A DNA stretch of 64,000 bases, from the NCBI GenBank assembly GCA_050183765.1, contig JBFXAZ010000008.1:1-64000 (forward strand), in the 5' to 3' direction. The notes beneath the pieces were generated by a model, which saw nothing but the letters and a program-made list of their open reading frames with translations, made no database searches and was not told the DNA's origin. Both the position numbers and the translations under genes were made by a program. This DNA is from JAFAZJ01 sp050183765 (GTDB lineage: Bacteria; Pseudomonadota; Alphaproteobacteria; Reyranellales; Reyranellaceae). Of this stretch, positions 1 through 7,400 are shown in pieces. The first letter of the stretch is position 1, and each line of letters starts with the position of its first letter.

Positions 1-1
1 C

Positions 2-556
2 GGCCTGGGCTGGGTGCTGGGCACGCTGGCGGGACTGGGCGTCGGCCTGTCGATGGGCATCTTCTCGATGGCGCGCGCCGGGCTGTTGCCGGTGGTCTCC
101 GCCCTCTTCCCGATCCCCAAGATCGCGCTCCTGCCGCTGTTCATCCTGTGGTTCGGCATCGGCGAGTCCTCGAAGGTCGCGACCATCGCCTTCGGTGTCT
201 TCTTCCCCACGGTGATCGCCGCCTACGCCGCCTGCGATCAGGTGCCGCGCAACCTGATCCGCATGGCGCAGAGCTTCGGCCTGCCGGCGCGCCACGTCGT
301 CTGGAAGGTGATCGTGCCCGGCGCCATGCCTGGAGTCCTCGCCGGCTTCCGCATCACCGCCTCGATCGCGCTGATCCTCGTCGTTGCCGCCGAGATGATC
401 GGCGCCGAGTTCGGCATCGGCGCCTACATCCTGGCCACCGGCAATTTGATGCAGACCGACCATCTGCTGGCCGGCGTCGCCATCCTCTCGGCCTTCGGCC
501 TGCTGGTGAGCTGGGCGCTCAGCGCGATCGAGAGGATCGTGCTGCGCTGGCGATGA
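2..556 (+). CDS. ABC transporter permease, SsuC/TauC/NrtB type (5' end outside window)
   Basis: Inner-membrane permease of an importer of the nitrate/sulfonate/taurine family. The frame is open from the left edge, so the N-terminus is missing; about 184 residues of the usual 250-270 are present. Hydrophobic membrane segments alternate with a cytoplasmic EAA-type loop (QSFGLPARHVVWKVIVPGAM), which docks on the ATPase. The stop is TGA at 554-556. The last 38 bases overlap the end of the opposite-strand gene at 519-833. The substrate cannot be told from the permease alone; its binding protein and ATPase must lie to the left. Confidence 0.85.
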   Translation, partial: GLGWVLGTLAGLGVGLSMGIFSMARAGLLPVVSALFPIPKIALLPLFILWFGIGESSKVATIAFGVFFPTVIAAYAACDQVPRNLIRMAQSFGLPARHVVWKVIVPGAMPGVLAGFRITASIALILVVAAEMIGAEFGIGAYILATGNLMQTDHLLAGVAILSAFGLLVSWALSAIERIVLRWR

Positions 557-833
557 GAGCGCGGGTGCCGAGCAGCAGGCCGCGCACGAGCAGGCCGCTC
601 ACCAGAAAGAAGAACGGCAGCCCGAGCATATCGTAGACGACCTCGCCGGCATTGAGCGACGCCGGGCCGCTGCACCAGCCCGCCGACCAGTCGCCCAGCG
701 AGCATGCCAGCCCCGTGGACCAGACTCCCATGAAGGCCCACACGCCGGTCATCAGCGCCCACAGGCGGAACAGGCGGCGCCAGAGGATCGCGCTTTCATC
801 GCGCGACGTCGTCGGGGTAGTGCTCACAGTCAT
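519..833 (-). CDS. Small two-helix membrane protein of unknown function
   Basis: 104 residues from the ATG whose complement is at 831-833. A polar N-terminus is followed by a hydrophobic segment (LWALMTGVWAFMGVWSTGLA), a short loop with several Cys and Trp, a second segment (LGLPFFFLVSGLLVRGLLLG) and a basic tail. The pattern suggests two transmembrane helices. I recognise no family. It converges on the ABC permease with a 38-base tail-to-tail overlap and is divergent from the FAD oxidoreductase at 904. The membrane-protein pattern and plausible start make it more likely real than a shadow frame. Confidence 0.55.
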   Translation of the reverse strand: MTVSTTPTTSRDESAILWRRLFRLWALMTGVWAFMGVWSTGLACSLGDWSAGWCSGPASLNAGEVVYDMLGLPFFFLVSGLLVRGLLLGTRALIASAARSSRSR

Positions 834-903
834 GCCGTAGTCATGCCCAACACCATGTCGGGCGACAAGCGGCAAGCGAGGCATTGTCAGGTAAGCTGCG
901 GGG

Positions 904-2205
904 ATGAATCTCGATCTTTCCACAACCATCGTGAGCCGCGGCCCGTCGCCCGCAACCGTCATCATCGACGCCGACCTGGCCGTGCTGGGCGCCGGCGTCG
1001 CCGGCATCTCGGCGGCGGTGGAAGCCGCGCAACTGGGCCGGCGGGTGGCGTTGATCGACGGCGCACCGACGCTCGGCGGCCAGTCGGTGGCGTCGGCGAT
1101 CGGCACGTTCTGCGGCTTCTACTCCAATGGACCGAAGCCCTACCCGACGGTGCACGGCATCGCCCAGGAGATCATCCGCGACCTCGACGCCGAAGGCGCG
1201 CTCAAGCCGATCCACGGGCGGCGCAACACCATCATCGTGCCCTACGACGAGGTGGCGCTGGGCCGCTGGATCGAGCGCAAGGTGGCGTCGATGCCGCTGA
1301 TCGTGCCGCTGAGCGGCGCGCTGCTGCTCGACGTGACGCGCGACGGTGGCCGCCTGCGCAGCGCGCGCTTCGCCACGCGCTACGGCATGGTCGAGGTTCG
1401 CGCCGCGGGATGGATCGACGCCTCAGGCGACGCGGCGTTGGCCTGGGCGGCCGGTTTCGCCTGTCGCGAGCCCAATACGCCGGTCTGGGGCACCAACATG
1501 ATGGTGCTGGAGGGCGTCGATCGCGCGGCGCTCTCGGCCATCGACCGCGCCGAAGTCAAGGCGCGGCTGGTCGCGCAATCCGCCGCCTATGGACTGCGCC
1601 GACATGACGGCTTCCTGTTCGCTACCTTCGGCGACGACCGCGCGCTGGTGAACATGACGCACATCGCCACGCCGCTCGATCCGTTGGCCGCGGCGCGCAT
1701 GACGCTCGACGGCCGCGACCAGTCGGATCGCCTGCTGCGCTTCCTGAAGGACGAATACGCCGCCGCCTTCGCACGCGCCCGGATCCACGTCTATGGCCAG
1801 CCCGGCATCCGCATGACGCGCTGGATCAAGGGCCGCCATCACCTCACCGTCGACGAGGTGCGCCAGGGCGTGCGCCACGACGACGCCGTCGCCCGCTGCT
1901 CCTGGCCGATCGAGCTCCACAACCGGCCCGACGACGTGCACTGGGAGGAATTCGGCGACGATCACATGCACTGGGTGCCGCTGGGCTCGATGGTGCCCGA
2001 GGGCGCCGACAACCTCCTGGCCGCCGGGCGCTGCATCGACGGCGATCCGGCGGCGCTGTCCTCGGTGCGCGTCATGGGCCCGTGCATCGCCACCGGCGCC
2101 GCTGCGGCGCATGCGCTGGACCTCGCCGGCTACGGCTCGGTGAGCCAGATCGATGTCAAGGCGCTGCAAGCGCGGCTGCACGACAATCTCGACCGGCGGG
2201 GCTGA
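904..2205 (+). CDS. FAD-dependent oxidoreductase (FAD_oxidored family)
   Basis: 433-residue flavoprotein. The N-terminal dinucleotide fold VLGAGVAGISAAVEAAQLG (about residues 28-46) binds the FAD ADP moiety, and the following TLGGQSVASAIGTFCG stretch is typical of the FAD-dependent oxidoreductase family PF12831. A DASGDAALAWAAG element and a C-terminal GRCIDGDPAALSSVRVMGP segment complete the FAD site. Substrate unknown. The position, immediately upstream of a VOC-family gene and a complete amino-acid/amide-type ABC importer, suggests that it acts on whatever that importer brings in. The ATG at 904 follows GGGG; the stop at 2203-2205 is one base before the ATG of the next gene. Confidence 0.85.
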   Translation: MNLDLSTTIVSRGPSPATVIIDADLAVLGAGVAGISAAVEAAQLGRRVALIDGAPTLGGQSVASAIGTFCGFYSNGPKPYPTVHGIAQEIIRDLDAEGALKPIHGRRNTIIVPYDEVALGRWIERKVASMPLIVPLSGALLLDVTRDGGRLRSARFATRYGMVEVRAAGWIDASGDAALAWAAGFACREPNTPVWGTNMMVLEGVDRAALSAIDRAEVKARLVAQSAAYGLRRHDGFLFATFGDDRALVNMTHIATPLDPLAAARMTLDGRDQSDRLLRFLKDEYAAAFARARIHVYGQPGIRMTRWIKGRHHLTVDEVRQGVRHDDAVARCSWPIELHNRPDDVHWEEFGDDHMHWVPLGSMVPEGADNLLAAGRCIDGDPAALSSVRVMGPCIATGAAAAHALDLAGYGSVSQIDVKALQARLHDNLDRRG

Positions 2206-2206
2206 C

Positions 2207-2602
2207 ATGGCCGTCATTCGGCGTATCAGCGCCGTGCGCATCTTCGTCACCGACCTGGAACGCGCGCGCGCCTTCTATCGTGATGTGCTCGAGCTCGGCG
2301 AGATGGATGTCGGCGACCACCATACCCTGCTCGACTGCGGCGGCGTCAGCATCCTGCTCGAAGTCGCGACGGCCGACGATCCGGAGGCCGCCGGCCTGGT
2401 CGGCCGACTGCTCGCTGTCTCCTTCGCGGTCGAAGGCGACATCCACGACGTCCATCGCCGCCTGGTGGCGCGCGGCGTGTCCTTCGAGGGTGCACCAGAG
2501 CGGCAGGCCTGGGGCGGCACGCTGGCCTTTGCGCGCGATCCCGACGGCAACATTCTCACCCTACGGGCTGACCCCGCCCCTTGCCGCTCATCGGTGACCT
2601 GA
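2207..2602 (+). CDS. VOC (glyoxalase/bleomycin resistance) superfamily protein
   Basis: 131 residues from ATG 2207 (an earlier in-frame start at 2153 would lie inside the oxidoreductase gene). One complete vicinal-oxygen-chelate unit: an N-terminal beta-alpha-beta-beta-beta half with VRIFVTDLERARAFYRDVLE and a C-terminal half ending in FARDPDGNILTL, the usual end of glyoxalase-fold dioxygenases, isomerases and resistance proteins. These enzymes bind a divalent metal; the specific reaction is unknown. It lies one base after the FAD oxidoreductase and just ahead of the binding protein of the importer, so probably belongs to the same catabolic operon. Confidence 0.8.
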   Translation: MAVIRRISAVRIFVTDLERARAFYRDVLELGEMDVGDHHTLLDCGGVSILLEVATADDPEAAGLVGRLLAVSFAVEGDIHDVHRRLVARGVSFEGAPERQAWGGTLAFARDPDGNILTLRADPAPCRSSVT

Positions 2603-2637
2603 CTAGTTTGCGCGCCAACCAATTGCGGAGGAATCTG

Positions 2638-3879
2638 ATGTCGACGTTCTTCACCCTCGGCCGCCGGCGCTTCGCGGCGGTTGCCGCCGCCTCGGCGCTC
2701 GCAGCTCCGTTGCCGCTGCGGTACGGCTTCGCGCAGGGCGCGGCACTCAAGGTGGCTCTCCTGCTGCCGACCTCGGGCGTGCAGGCGCTGATTGGCCAGA
2801 TGTGCGCACGCGCCACGGCGCTGGCCGCCGACGTGCTGGCCGACGCGAAGATCCCGGCGAAGCTGGAGATCGCCAGCTACGACACCGAGTCCAACGCCGA
2901 CGTCGCGCGCACCCAGGCCGAGAAGGCGATCGCCGCCGGCGCGCATGTGCTGGTCGGCGCCTTCGACTCCGGCCACACCATGGCCATCGCCCAGGTCGCC
3001 GAGCAGAAGGGCATCCCCTTCATCGTCAACATCGCCGCCGCGCCGCAGATCACGGAGTCCGGCTTCAAGTGGGTGGTGCGCAACTTCCCCACCGCGCCGA
3101 TGCTGGTGACCGGCGCGCTGACCCTGCAGAAGGACCTCTTCGCCGCCACCGGCAAGACGCCCAAGACCGCCGTGCTGATGTCGGTCAACGACACCTTCGG
3201 CCAGGCGATGATGAAGGCGATCCCCGGGCTCGCGAAGAAGCTGCAGATGCCCTACGAGATCGTCGAAACCATCGGCTACGACCCGCGCGCCAAGGATCTG
3301 TCGGCCGAGGTCGCCAAGGCCAAGGCGACCAAGGCCGAGCTGGTGATGCCGGTGTCGCGCCTCAACGACGCCAAGCTCCTGATCCAGGAGATGGTGAAGC
3401 AGCAGTACGAGCCGATGGGCATCGTCAATCCCGGCGCGCCCGGGCTGTACGAGCCGGACTTCCTCAAGACCATGGGCAAATACGCCAACTTCCACATCTC
3501 CAACGTGCCGTGGGTGAACCCGAAATCGGCGATGAGCCAGTCGATCGAGAAGCGCTACGCCGCGAAATTCAAGGACGGCCAGGTCGACATCAACGTCGGT
3601 TTCACCTTCGAGGCGCTGCTGGTGGCAGCCGACGCCTATGCGCGCGCCAAGGCGACCGGCCCGGCCGAGCTGATGGCGGCGATCAAGGCGACCAACATCG
3701 CCGAGCATGTGATGACCGGCGGGCCGATCAAGTTCGACGAGAAGGGCCAGAACACCGGCATCGCCGCCGCCGCGGTGCAGAACCTCAAGAACAAGCCCAC
3801 GGTGGTGCTGCCCGCGTCCTTCGCCGTCGCCAAGCCGGTCTTCCCGATGCCCGGCTGGCGCGCCAAGGAGCGGGGTTGA
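2638..3879 (+). CDS. Branched-chain amino-acid/amide-type ABC transporter substrate-binding protein
   Basis: 413 residues from ATG 2638, chosen because GCGGAGGA sits just upstream; a longer frame from 2581 has no good ribosome site. The N-terminus carries a basic GRRRFAAVAAASALA segment, so export may be by Tat or Sec, ending near the GFAQ before the mature LKVALLLPTSG strand. The rest is a type I periplasmic-binding fold (Peripla_BP_6, LivK-like). Members bind branched-chain amino acids, short amides, urea or aromatic acids; the ligand cannot be told here. First gene of the first livKHMGF-like set. Confidence 0.85.
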   Translation: MSTFFTLGRRRFAAVAAASALAAPLPLRYGFAQGAALKVALLLPTSGVQALIGQMCARATALAADVLADAKIPAKLEIASYDTESNADVARTQAEKAIAAGAHVLVGAFDSGHTMAIAQVAEQKGIPFIVNIAAAPQITESGFKWVVRNFPTAPMLVTGALTLQKDLFAATGKTPKTAVLMSVNDTFGQAMMKAIPGLAKKLQMPYEIVETIGYDPRAKDLSAEVAKAKATKAELVMPVSRLNDAKLLIQEMVKQQYEPMGIVNPGAPGLYEPDFLKTMGKYANFHISNVPWVNPKSAMSQSIEKRYAAKFKDGQVDINVGFTFEALLVAADAYARAKATGPAELMAAIKATNIAEHVMTGGPIKFDEKGQNTGIAAAAVQNLKNKPTVVLPASFAVAKPVFPMPGWRAKERG

Positions 3880-3889
3880 TCATCTCTTC

Positions 3890-3919
3890 CTCCCTCTCCC
3901 CGCTTGCGGGGAGAGGGAG
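3890..3919. repeat. Short palindromic repeat (14-bp arms) between livK- and livH-like genes
   Basis: A perfect inverted repeat: CTCCCTCTCCCCGC at 3890-3903 and its complement at 3906-3919. In RNA this is a very stable hairpin placed 7 bases before the livH-like ATG, and its 3' arm supplies the purine-rich ribosome site. It resembles the dispersed intergenic CTCCCTCTCCCCGC palindromes common in alphaproteobacteria. It may also tune expression of the permease relative to the binding protein. Confidence 0.7.
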
Positions 3920-3926
3920 TAATGCC

Positions 3927-4793
3927 ATGCTGATCAACCTCGTCCAGGCCACCATCATGGGCCTGCTCACCGGCATGGTGTACGGGCTGATGGCGCTCGG
4001 GCTGTCGGTGATCTTCGGCGTCATGCGCGTGGTCAACTTCGCGCATGGCGAGATGATGGTCGTCGGTATGTACCTCGCCTGGCTGCTGTTCGAGCATGCC
4101 GGCATCGATCCCCTGCTCGCCGTGCCGCTGGTCGCCGCCGCGCTCTTCGTCGCCGGCTATGGGCTGCAGCGCGGCCTGATCAATCCCTTCATCAACGTCG
4201 CCGAGCACATGCAGTTCATGCTGCTGCTCGCCGTGTCGATCATCATCGTCAATCTCTGCCTGCTGATCGCCGGTCCCGACACCTACGGCGTGCAGGTCGA
4301 CTACATGTTCGATTCCTACGCGCTGGGCCCCTTCACCTTCGATGCCGTGCGCGTCTACGCCGCGCTGGCCGCACTGGCGATCGCCGGCCTGCTGTTCCTG
4401 TTCTTCACCCGCACGCGCATCGGCAAGTCGATCCGCGCCGCCGCCGACAACCATACCGGCGCGCTGGTCGTCGGGCTGGATGTGCCACGGCTCTACGCAC
4501 TGACCTTCGGCGTCGGCGCCGCCTGCGTCGGTGCAGCCGGCGCGCTGATGATCCTCGTCGTGCAGGCGCAGCCCTTCCTCGCCATCGACTACACCCTGCT
4601 GGCCTTCGTCATCGTCATCGTCGGCGGCCTGGGCAGCATGCCGGGCGCGCTGGCCGGCGGCCTGCTGATCGGCGTCTCCGAATCGCTGGCCGGCCTGCTG
4701 ATCCAGCCCTCGCTGAAGAGCGTGTTCAGCTTCGGGCTGCTGATCCTCGTGCTGCTGCTCAGGCCGCAAGGCCTGTTCGCGCGGCGGGGCTGA
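3927..4793 (+). CDS. livH: Branched-chain amino-acid-type ABC permease, LivH family
   Basis: 288-residue inner-membrane permease. Typical LivH features: GLLTGMVYGLMALGLSVIFG at the N-terminus, RVVNFAHGEMMVVGMY next, and the FVIVIVGGLGSMPGALAGG segment before the last helices; the end is LRPQGLFARRG. ATG 3927 is preceded by a short hairpin repeat whose 3' arm is purine rich. It pairs with the LivM-type permease that starts 4 bases later, forming the membrane channel of the first importer. Confidence 0.9.
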   Translation: MLINLVQATIMGLLTGMVYGLMALGLSVIFGVMRVVNFAHGEMMVVGMYLAWLLFEHAGIDPLLAVPLVAAALFVAGYGLQRGLINPFINVAEHMQFMLLLAVSIIIVNLCLLIAGPDTYGVQVDYMFDSYALGPFTFDAVRVYAALAALAIAGLLFLFFTRTRIGKSIRAAADNHTGALVVGLDVPRLYALTFGVGAACVGAAGALMILVVQAQPFLAIDYTLLAFVIVIVGGLGSMPGALAGGLLIGVSESLAGLLIQPSLKSVFSFGLLILVLLLRPQGLFARRG

Positions 4794-4797
4794 GCGC

Positions 4798-5799
4798 ATG
4801 TGGCGGCGTCTCACCGGCGGCATGACAGGGCGCGGGCAGATCGCGCTCGCGGTGCTCGGCGTGCTGTTGCTGGCCGCGCCGGTGCTCATCGGCTCCTATC
4901 CGCTCTCGATCCTGATCCTCATCGTCTACTTCGCCTATATCGGCCAGGCGTGGAACGTGATGATGGGCTTCGCCGGCCAGCTGTCGCTGGGCCACGCGCT
5001 CTATCTCGGGTTGGGCGGCTACACCGCCGCCGCGCTCGCCCTGCATTTCGGCGTTTCGCCCTGGATCGGCATGATCGCCGGCGTGCTGGTCGCCATGCTT
5101 GCCGGCGGCATCGTCGGCTTCCTCGGTTTCCGTTTCTCGCTGGCCGGCGTCTATTTCGCGCTGCTGACCATCGCCTTCGCCGAGTTCACCCGCATCCTGT
5201 TCGACCACTTCAAGTGGGTCGGCGGTTCGGGCGGCCTGTTCCTCAAGGTCTCCGGCGAGCCCAGCCTTTGGGCGCTGCGCGGCGGGCCGGAGATGTTCTA
5301 TTACGTCATCCTCGCCATGGCGGCTGCCGCCCTGATCGCCTGCCGCCTGCTGCTGACCAGCCGGCTGGGCTACTACTGGCTCGCCATCCGCGAGGATCCC
5401 GAGGCGGCACAAGCCAGCGGCGTCGACGTGCTGCGCTGCAAGATGATCGCGGTGCTGATCTCCTCGGGCATGACGGCGGTCGGCGGTGCCTGGGCGGCGC
5501 TCTATTACAAGAATCTCTTCCCCGAAAGTGCCTTTGCCATGGGCCGCTCGATCGAGGTGATCCTGGCGCCGATCATCGGTGGACTGGGCACGCTCTTCGG
5601 TCCCATCCTCGGCGCCGCGCTGCTGGTGAGCCTCGGCGATCTCTTCACCATGACCGCCGAATGGATCGGCGAGCTGCTGGGCGTGAAGACCGCCGGCCTC
5701 AAGCAGGTTTTCTACGGCGTGGCCCTGCTCTGCATCGTCGCCTTCCGCCGCGACGGCGTCTGGCCGTGGCTGGCGCGCAAGCTGGGCTTCGTCAGATGA
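4798..5799 (+). CDS. livM: Branched-chain amino-acid-type ABC permease, LivM family
   Basis: 333 residues. The core carries GFAGQLSLGHALYLGLGGYT, the LivM hallmark near the second helix, and later GPILGAALLVSLGDLF. Second channel subunit of the first importer. It follows livH by 4 bases. Downstream, a 154-base gap filled by palindromic repeats separates it from the ATPase genes, so the ATPases may be translated from a partly uncoupled message. Confidence 0.9.
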   Translation: MWRRLTGGMTGRGQIALAVLGVLLLAAPVLIGSYPLSILILIVYFAYIGQAWNVMMGFAGQLSLGHALYLGLGGYTAAALALHFGVSPWIGMIAGVLVAMLAGGIVGFLGFRFSLAGVYFALLTIAFAEFTRILFDHFKWVGGSGGLFLKVSGEPSLWALRGGPEMFYYVILAMAAAALIACRLLLTSRLGYYWLAIREDPEAAQASGVDVLRCKMIAVLISSGMTAVGGAWAALYYKNLFPESAFAMGRSIEVILAPIIGGLGTLFGPILGAALLVSLGDLFTMTAEWIGELLGVKTAGLKQVFYGVALLCIVAFRRDGVWPWLARKLGFVR

Positions 5800-5811
5800 G
5801 GGGCTTCGCTC

Positions 5812-5945
5812 ATACCTTCCCCCGGAGGGGGAAGGTGCCCGAAGGGCGGATGGGGGATGTCGAAGACGGACTCCTGCACCCGTCTTCGACATCCCCCATC
5901 CGTCGCGCTGACGCGCGCCATCTTCCCCCTCCGGGGGAAGGTAGG
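5812..5945. repeat. Composite palindromic repeat between livM and livG
   Basis: The whole livM-livG gap is a nested palindrome. Two 22-base arms (5848-5869 and 5880-5901) are perfectly complementary around a 10-base loop. Outside them lie CCTTCCCCCGGAGGGGGAAGG-like elements (about 5815-5836 and 5921-5943), each self-complementary and complementary to the other. This has the architecture of dispersed intergenic repeats (REP/RIME-like) of alphaproteobacteria. A hairpin of this size would be expected to cause transcription pausing or RNA processing inside the operon. Confidence 0.75.
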
Positions 5946-5953
5946 AGCGTGCG

Positions 5954-6685
5954 ATGACCGGCGGCGCGACGCTGAGCGTCCAGGCGCTGGGCAAGAGCTT
6001 CCGCGGCCTGCGCGCCGTGCACGACGTGAGCTTCGACGTGCCGGCCGGCGCGATCCACGCGCTGATCGGACCCAACGGCGCCGGCAAGACCACGACGTTC
6101 AACATGATCGCGGGCGTCTTTGCGCCGAGTTCGGGCACCGTGCAGCTTGACGGTCGCACGATCACCGGGCTCAGGCCCGACCGCATCTGCGATGCCGGTA
6201 TCGGCCGCACCTTCCAGATCGTCCGGCCCTTCCCCGCGCTCAGCGTGCTGGACAACGTCGTCGTCGGCGCCCTCAAGCGCGAGCGCGACGTCGAGGCGGC
6301 GCGCGCGAAGGCATTGATGGTGCTGCGCGAGCTCGGCCTGCACGACAAGCGCGCGATGACCGCTTCGAACCTCACCCTGCCCGACCGCAAGCGGCTCGAG
6401 GTGGCACGCGCACTGGCGACGGAACCGCGCCTGCTGCTGCTCGACGAGGTGATGGCGGGGCTGCGCCCCACCGAGACCGACCAGATGGTGGCTTTCCTGC
6501 GCGATCTCAACGTCCGGACGGGACTGACCATCCTGCTGATCGAGCACGTGATGCGTGCCGTGATGGCGCTCAGCCAGCACATCGTCGTGCTGAACTACGG
6601 CGAGAAGATCGCCGAGGGCCCGCCCGAGACCATCGCGCGCGACCAGCGCGTGCTCGACGTCTACCTCGGCCAGGACGCGCCCTGA
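5954..6685 (+). CDS. livG: ABC transporter ATP-binding protein, LivG family
   Basis: 243 residues. Walker A GPNGAGKTTT, then the LivG-type segment GIGRTFQIVRPFPALSVLDN, a signature region reading LTLPDRKRLEVARAL rather than LSGGQ, Walker B LLLLDEVMAGL (Val where Pro is usual) and the switch histidine in LIEHVMRAV. The altered signature and DEVMAGL are seen in some LivG homologues, so I take it as active. It energises the first LivHM channel with LivF, which starts after one spacer base. Confidence 0.88.
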   Translation: MTGGATLSVQALGKSFRGLRAVHDVSFDVPAGAIHALIGPNGAGKTTTFNMIAGVFAPSSGTVQLDGRTITGLRPDRICDAGIGRTFQIVRPFPALSVLDNVVVGALKRERDVEAARAKALMVLRELGLHDKRAMTASNLTLPDRKRLEVARALATEPRLLLLDEVMAGLRPTETDQMVAFLRDLNVRTGLTILLIEHVMRAVMALSQHIVVLNYGEKIAEGPPETIARDQRVLDVYLGQDAP

Positions 6686-6686
6686 G

Positions 6687-7391
6687 ATGCTGAGAGTCGA
6701 GAAGGTCGACCTGTTCTACGGCGACGCGCATGCGCTCGACGGTGTGTCGCTCGAAGCCAGCCAGGGCGAGATCGTGGTCATCGTCGGCGCCAATGGCGCC
6801 GGCAAGAGCTCGCTGATCCGCTCGATCCACGGCATGCAGAAGCCCTCGGCCGGACGCATCAGCTTCAAGGGAACCGACATCACCGGCTGGCCGAGCCATC
6901 GCATCTGCGAGCTGGGCGTCGGCCATGTCGCCGAGGGTCGGCAGATCTTCCCCAATCTCTCCGTGCTCGAGAATCTGGAGATGGGCGCGACGCTCCGGCG
7001 CGCGCGCCGCGCGATGGCCGCGACACTGGAGCGCGTCCTAGACCTGTTCCCGCGCCTCAACGAACGCCGCAAGCAGGCCGCCGGCACGCTCTCGGGCGGT
7101 GAGCAGCAGATGCTGGCGATCGGCCGCTGCCTGATGGGCCAGCCCGAGATGATCATGTTCGACGAGCCGTCGTTGGGCCTGTCGCCGGCCATGACCCAGG
7201 AGGTGTTCCGCGTGATCCGCTTGCTGCACGCGGACGGCATGACCGTCCTGCTGGTCGAGCAGAACGTGATGGCCTCGCTCAAGCTGGCCCAGCGCGGCTA
7301 CGTGCTGGAGAACGGCCGGGTGGTCCTCGAAGGCAGCGCCCAGTCCCTCCTCGACAGCGACCGCGTGCGCCAGGCGTATCTTGGGCTGTAA
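6687..7391 (+). CDS. livF: ABC transporter ATP-binding protein, LivF family
   Basis: 234 residues, the usual LivF length. Walker A GANGAGKSS, the LivF hallmark GVGHVAEGRQIFPNLSVLEN, signature LSGGEQQMLAIGRCL, Walker B IMFDEPSLGL and switch His/Gln region LLVEQNVMASL. Partner of LivG in the first importer. The next gene, a nucleotide cyclase, starts 9 bases downstream of the stop, so it is probably on the same transcript. Confidence 0.92.
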   Translation: MLRVEKVDLFYGDAHALDGVSLEASQGEIVVIVGANGAGKSSLIRSIHGMQKPSAGRISFKGTDITGWPSHRICELGVGHVAEGRQIFPNLSVLENLEMGATLRRARRAMAATLERVLDLFPRLNERRKQAAGTLSGGEQQMLAIGRCLMGQPEMIMFDEPSLGLSPAMTQEVFRVIRLLHADGMTVLLVEQNVMASLKLAQRGYVLENGRVVLEGSAQSLLDSDRVRQAYLGL

Positions 7392-7400
7392 GATGACCGC

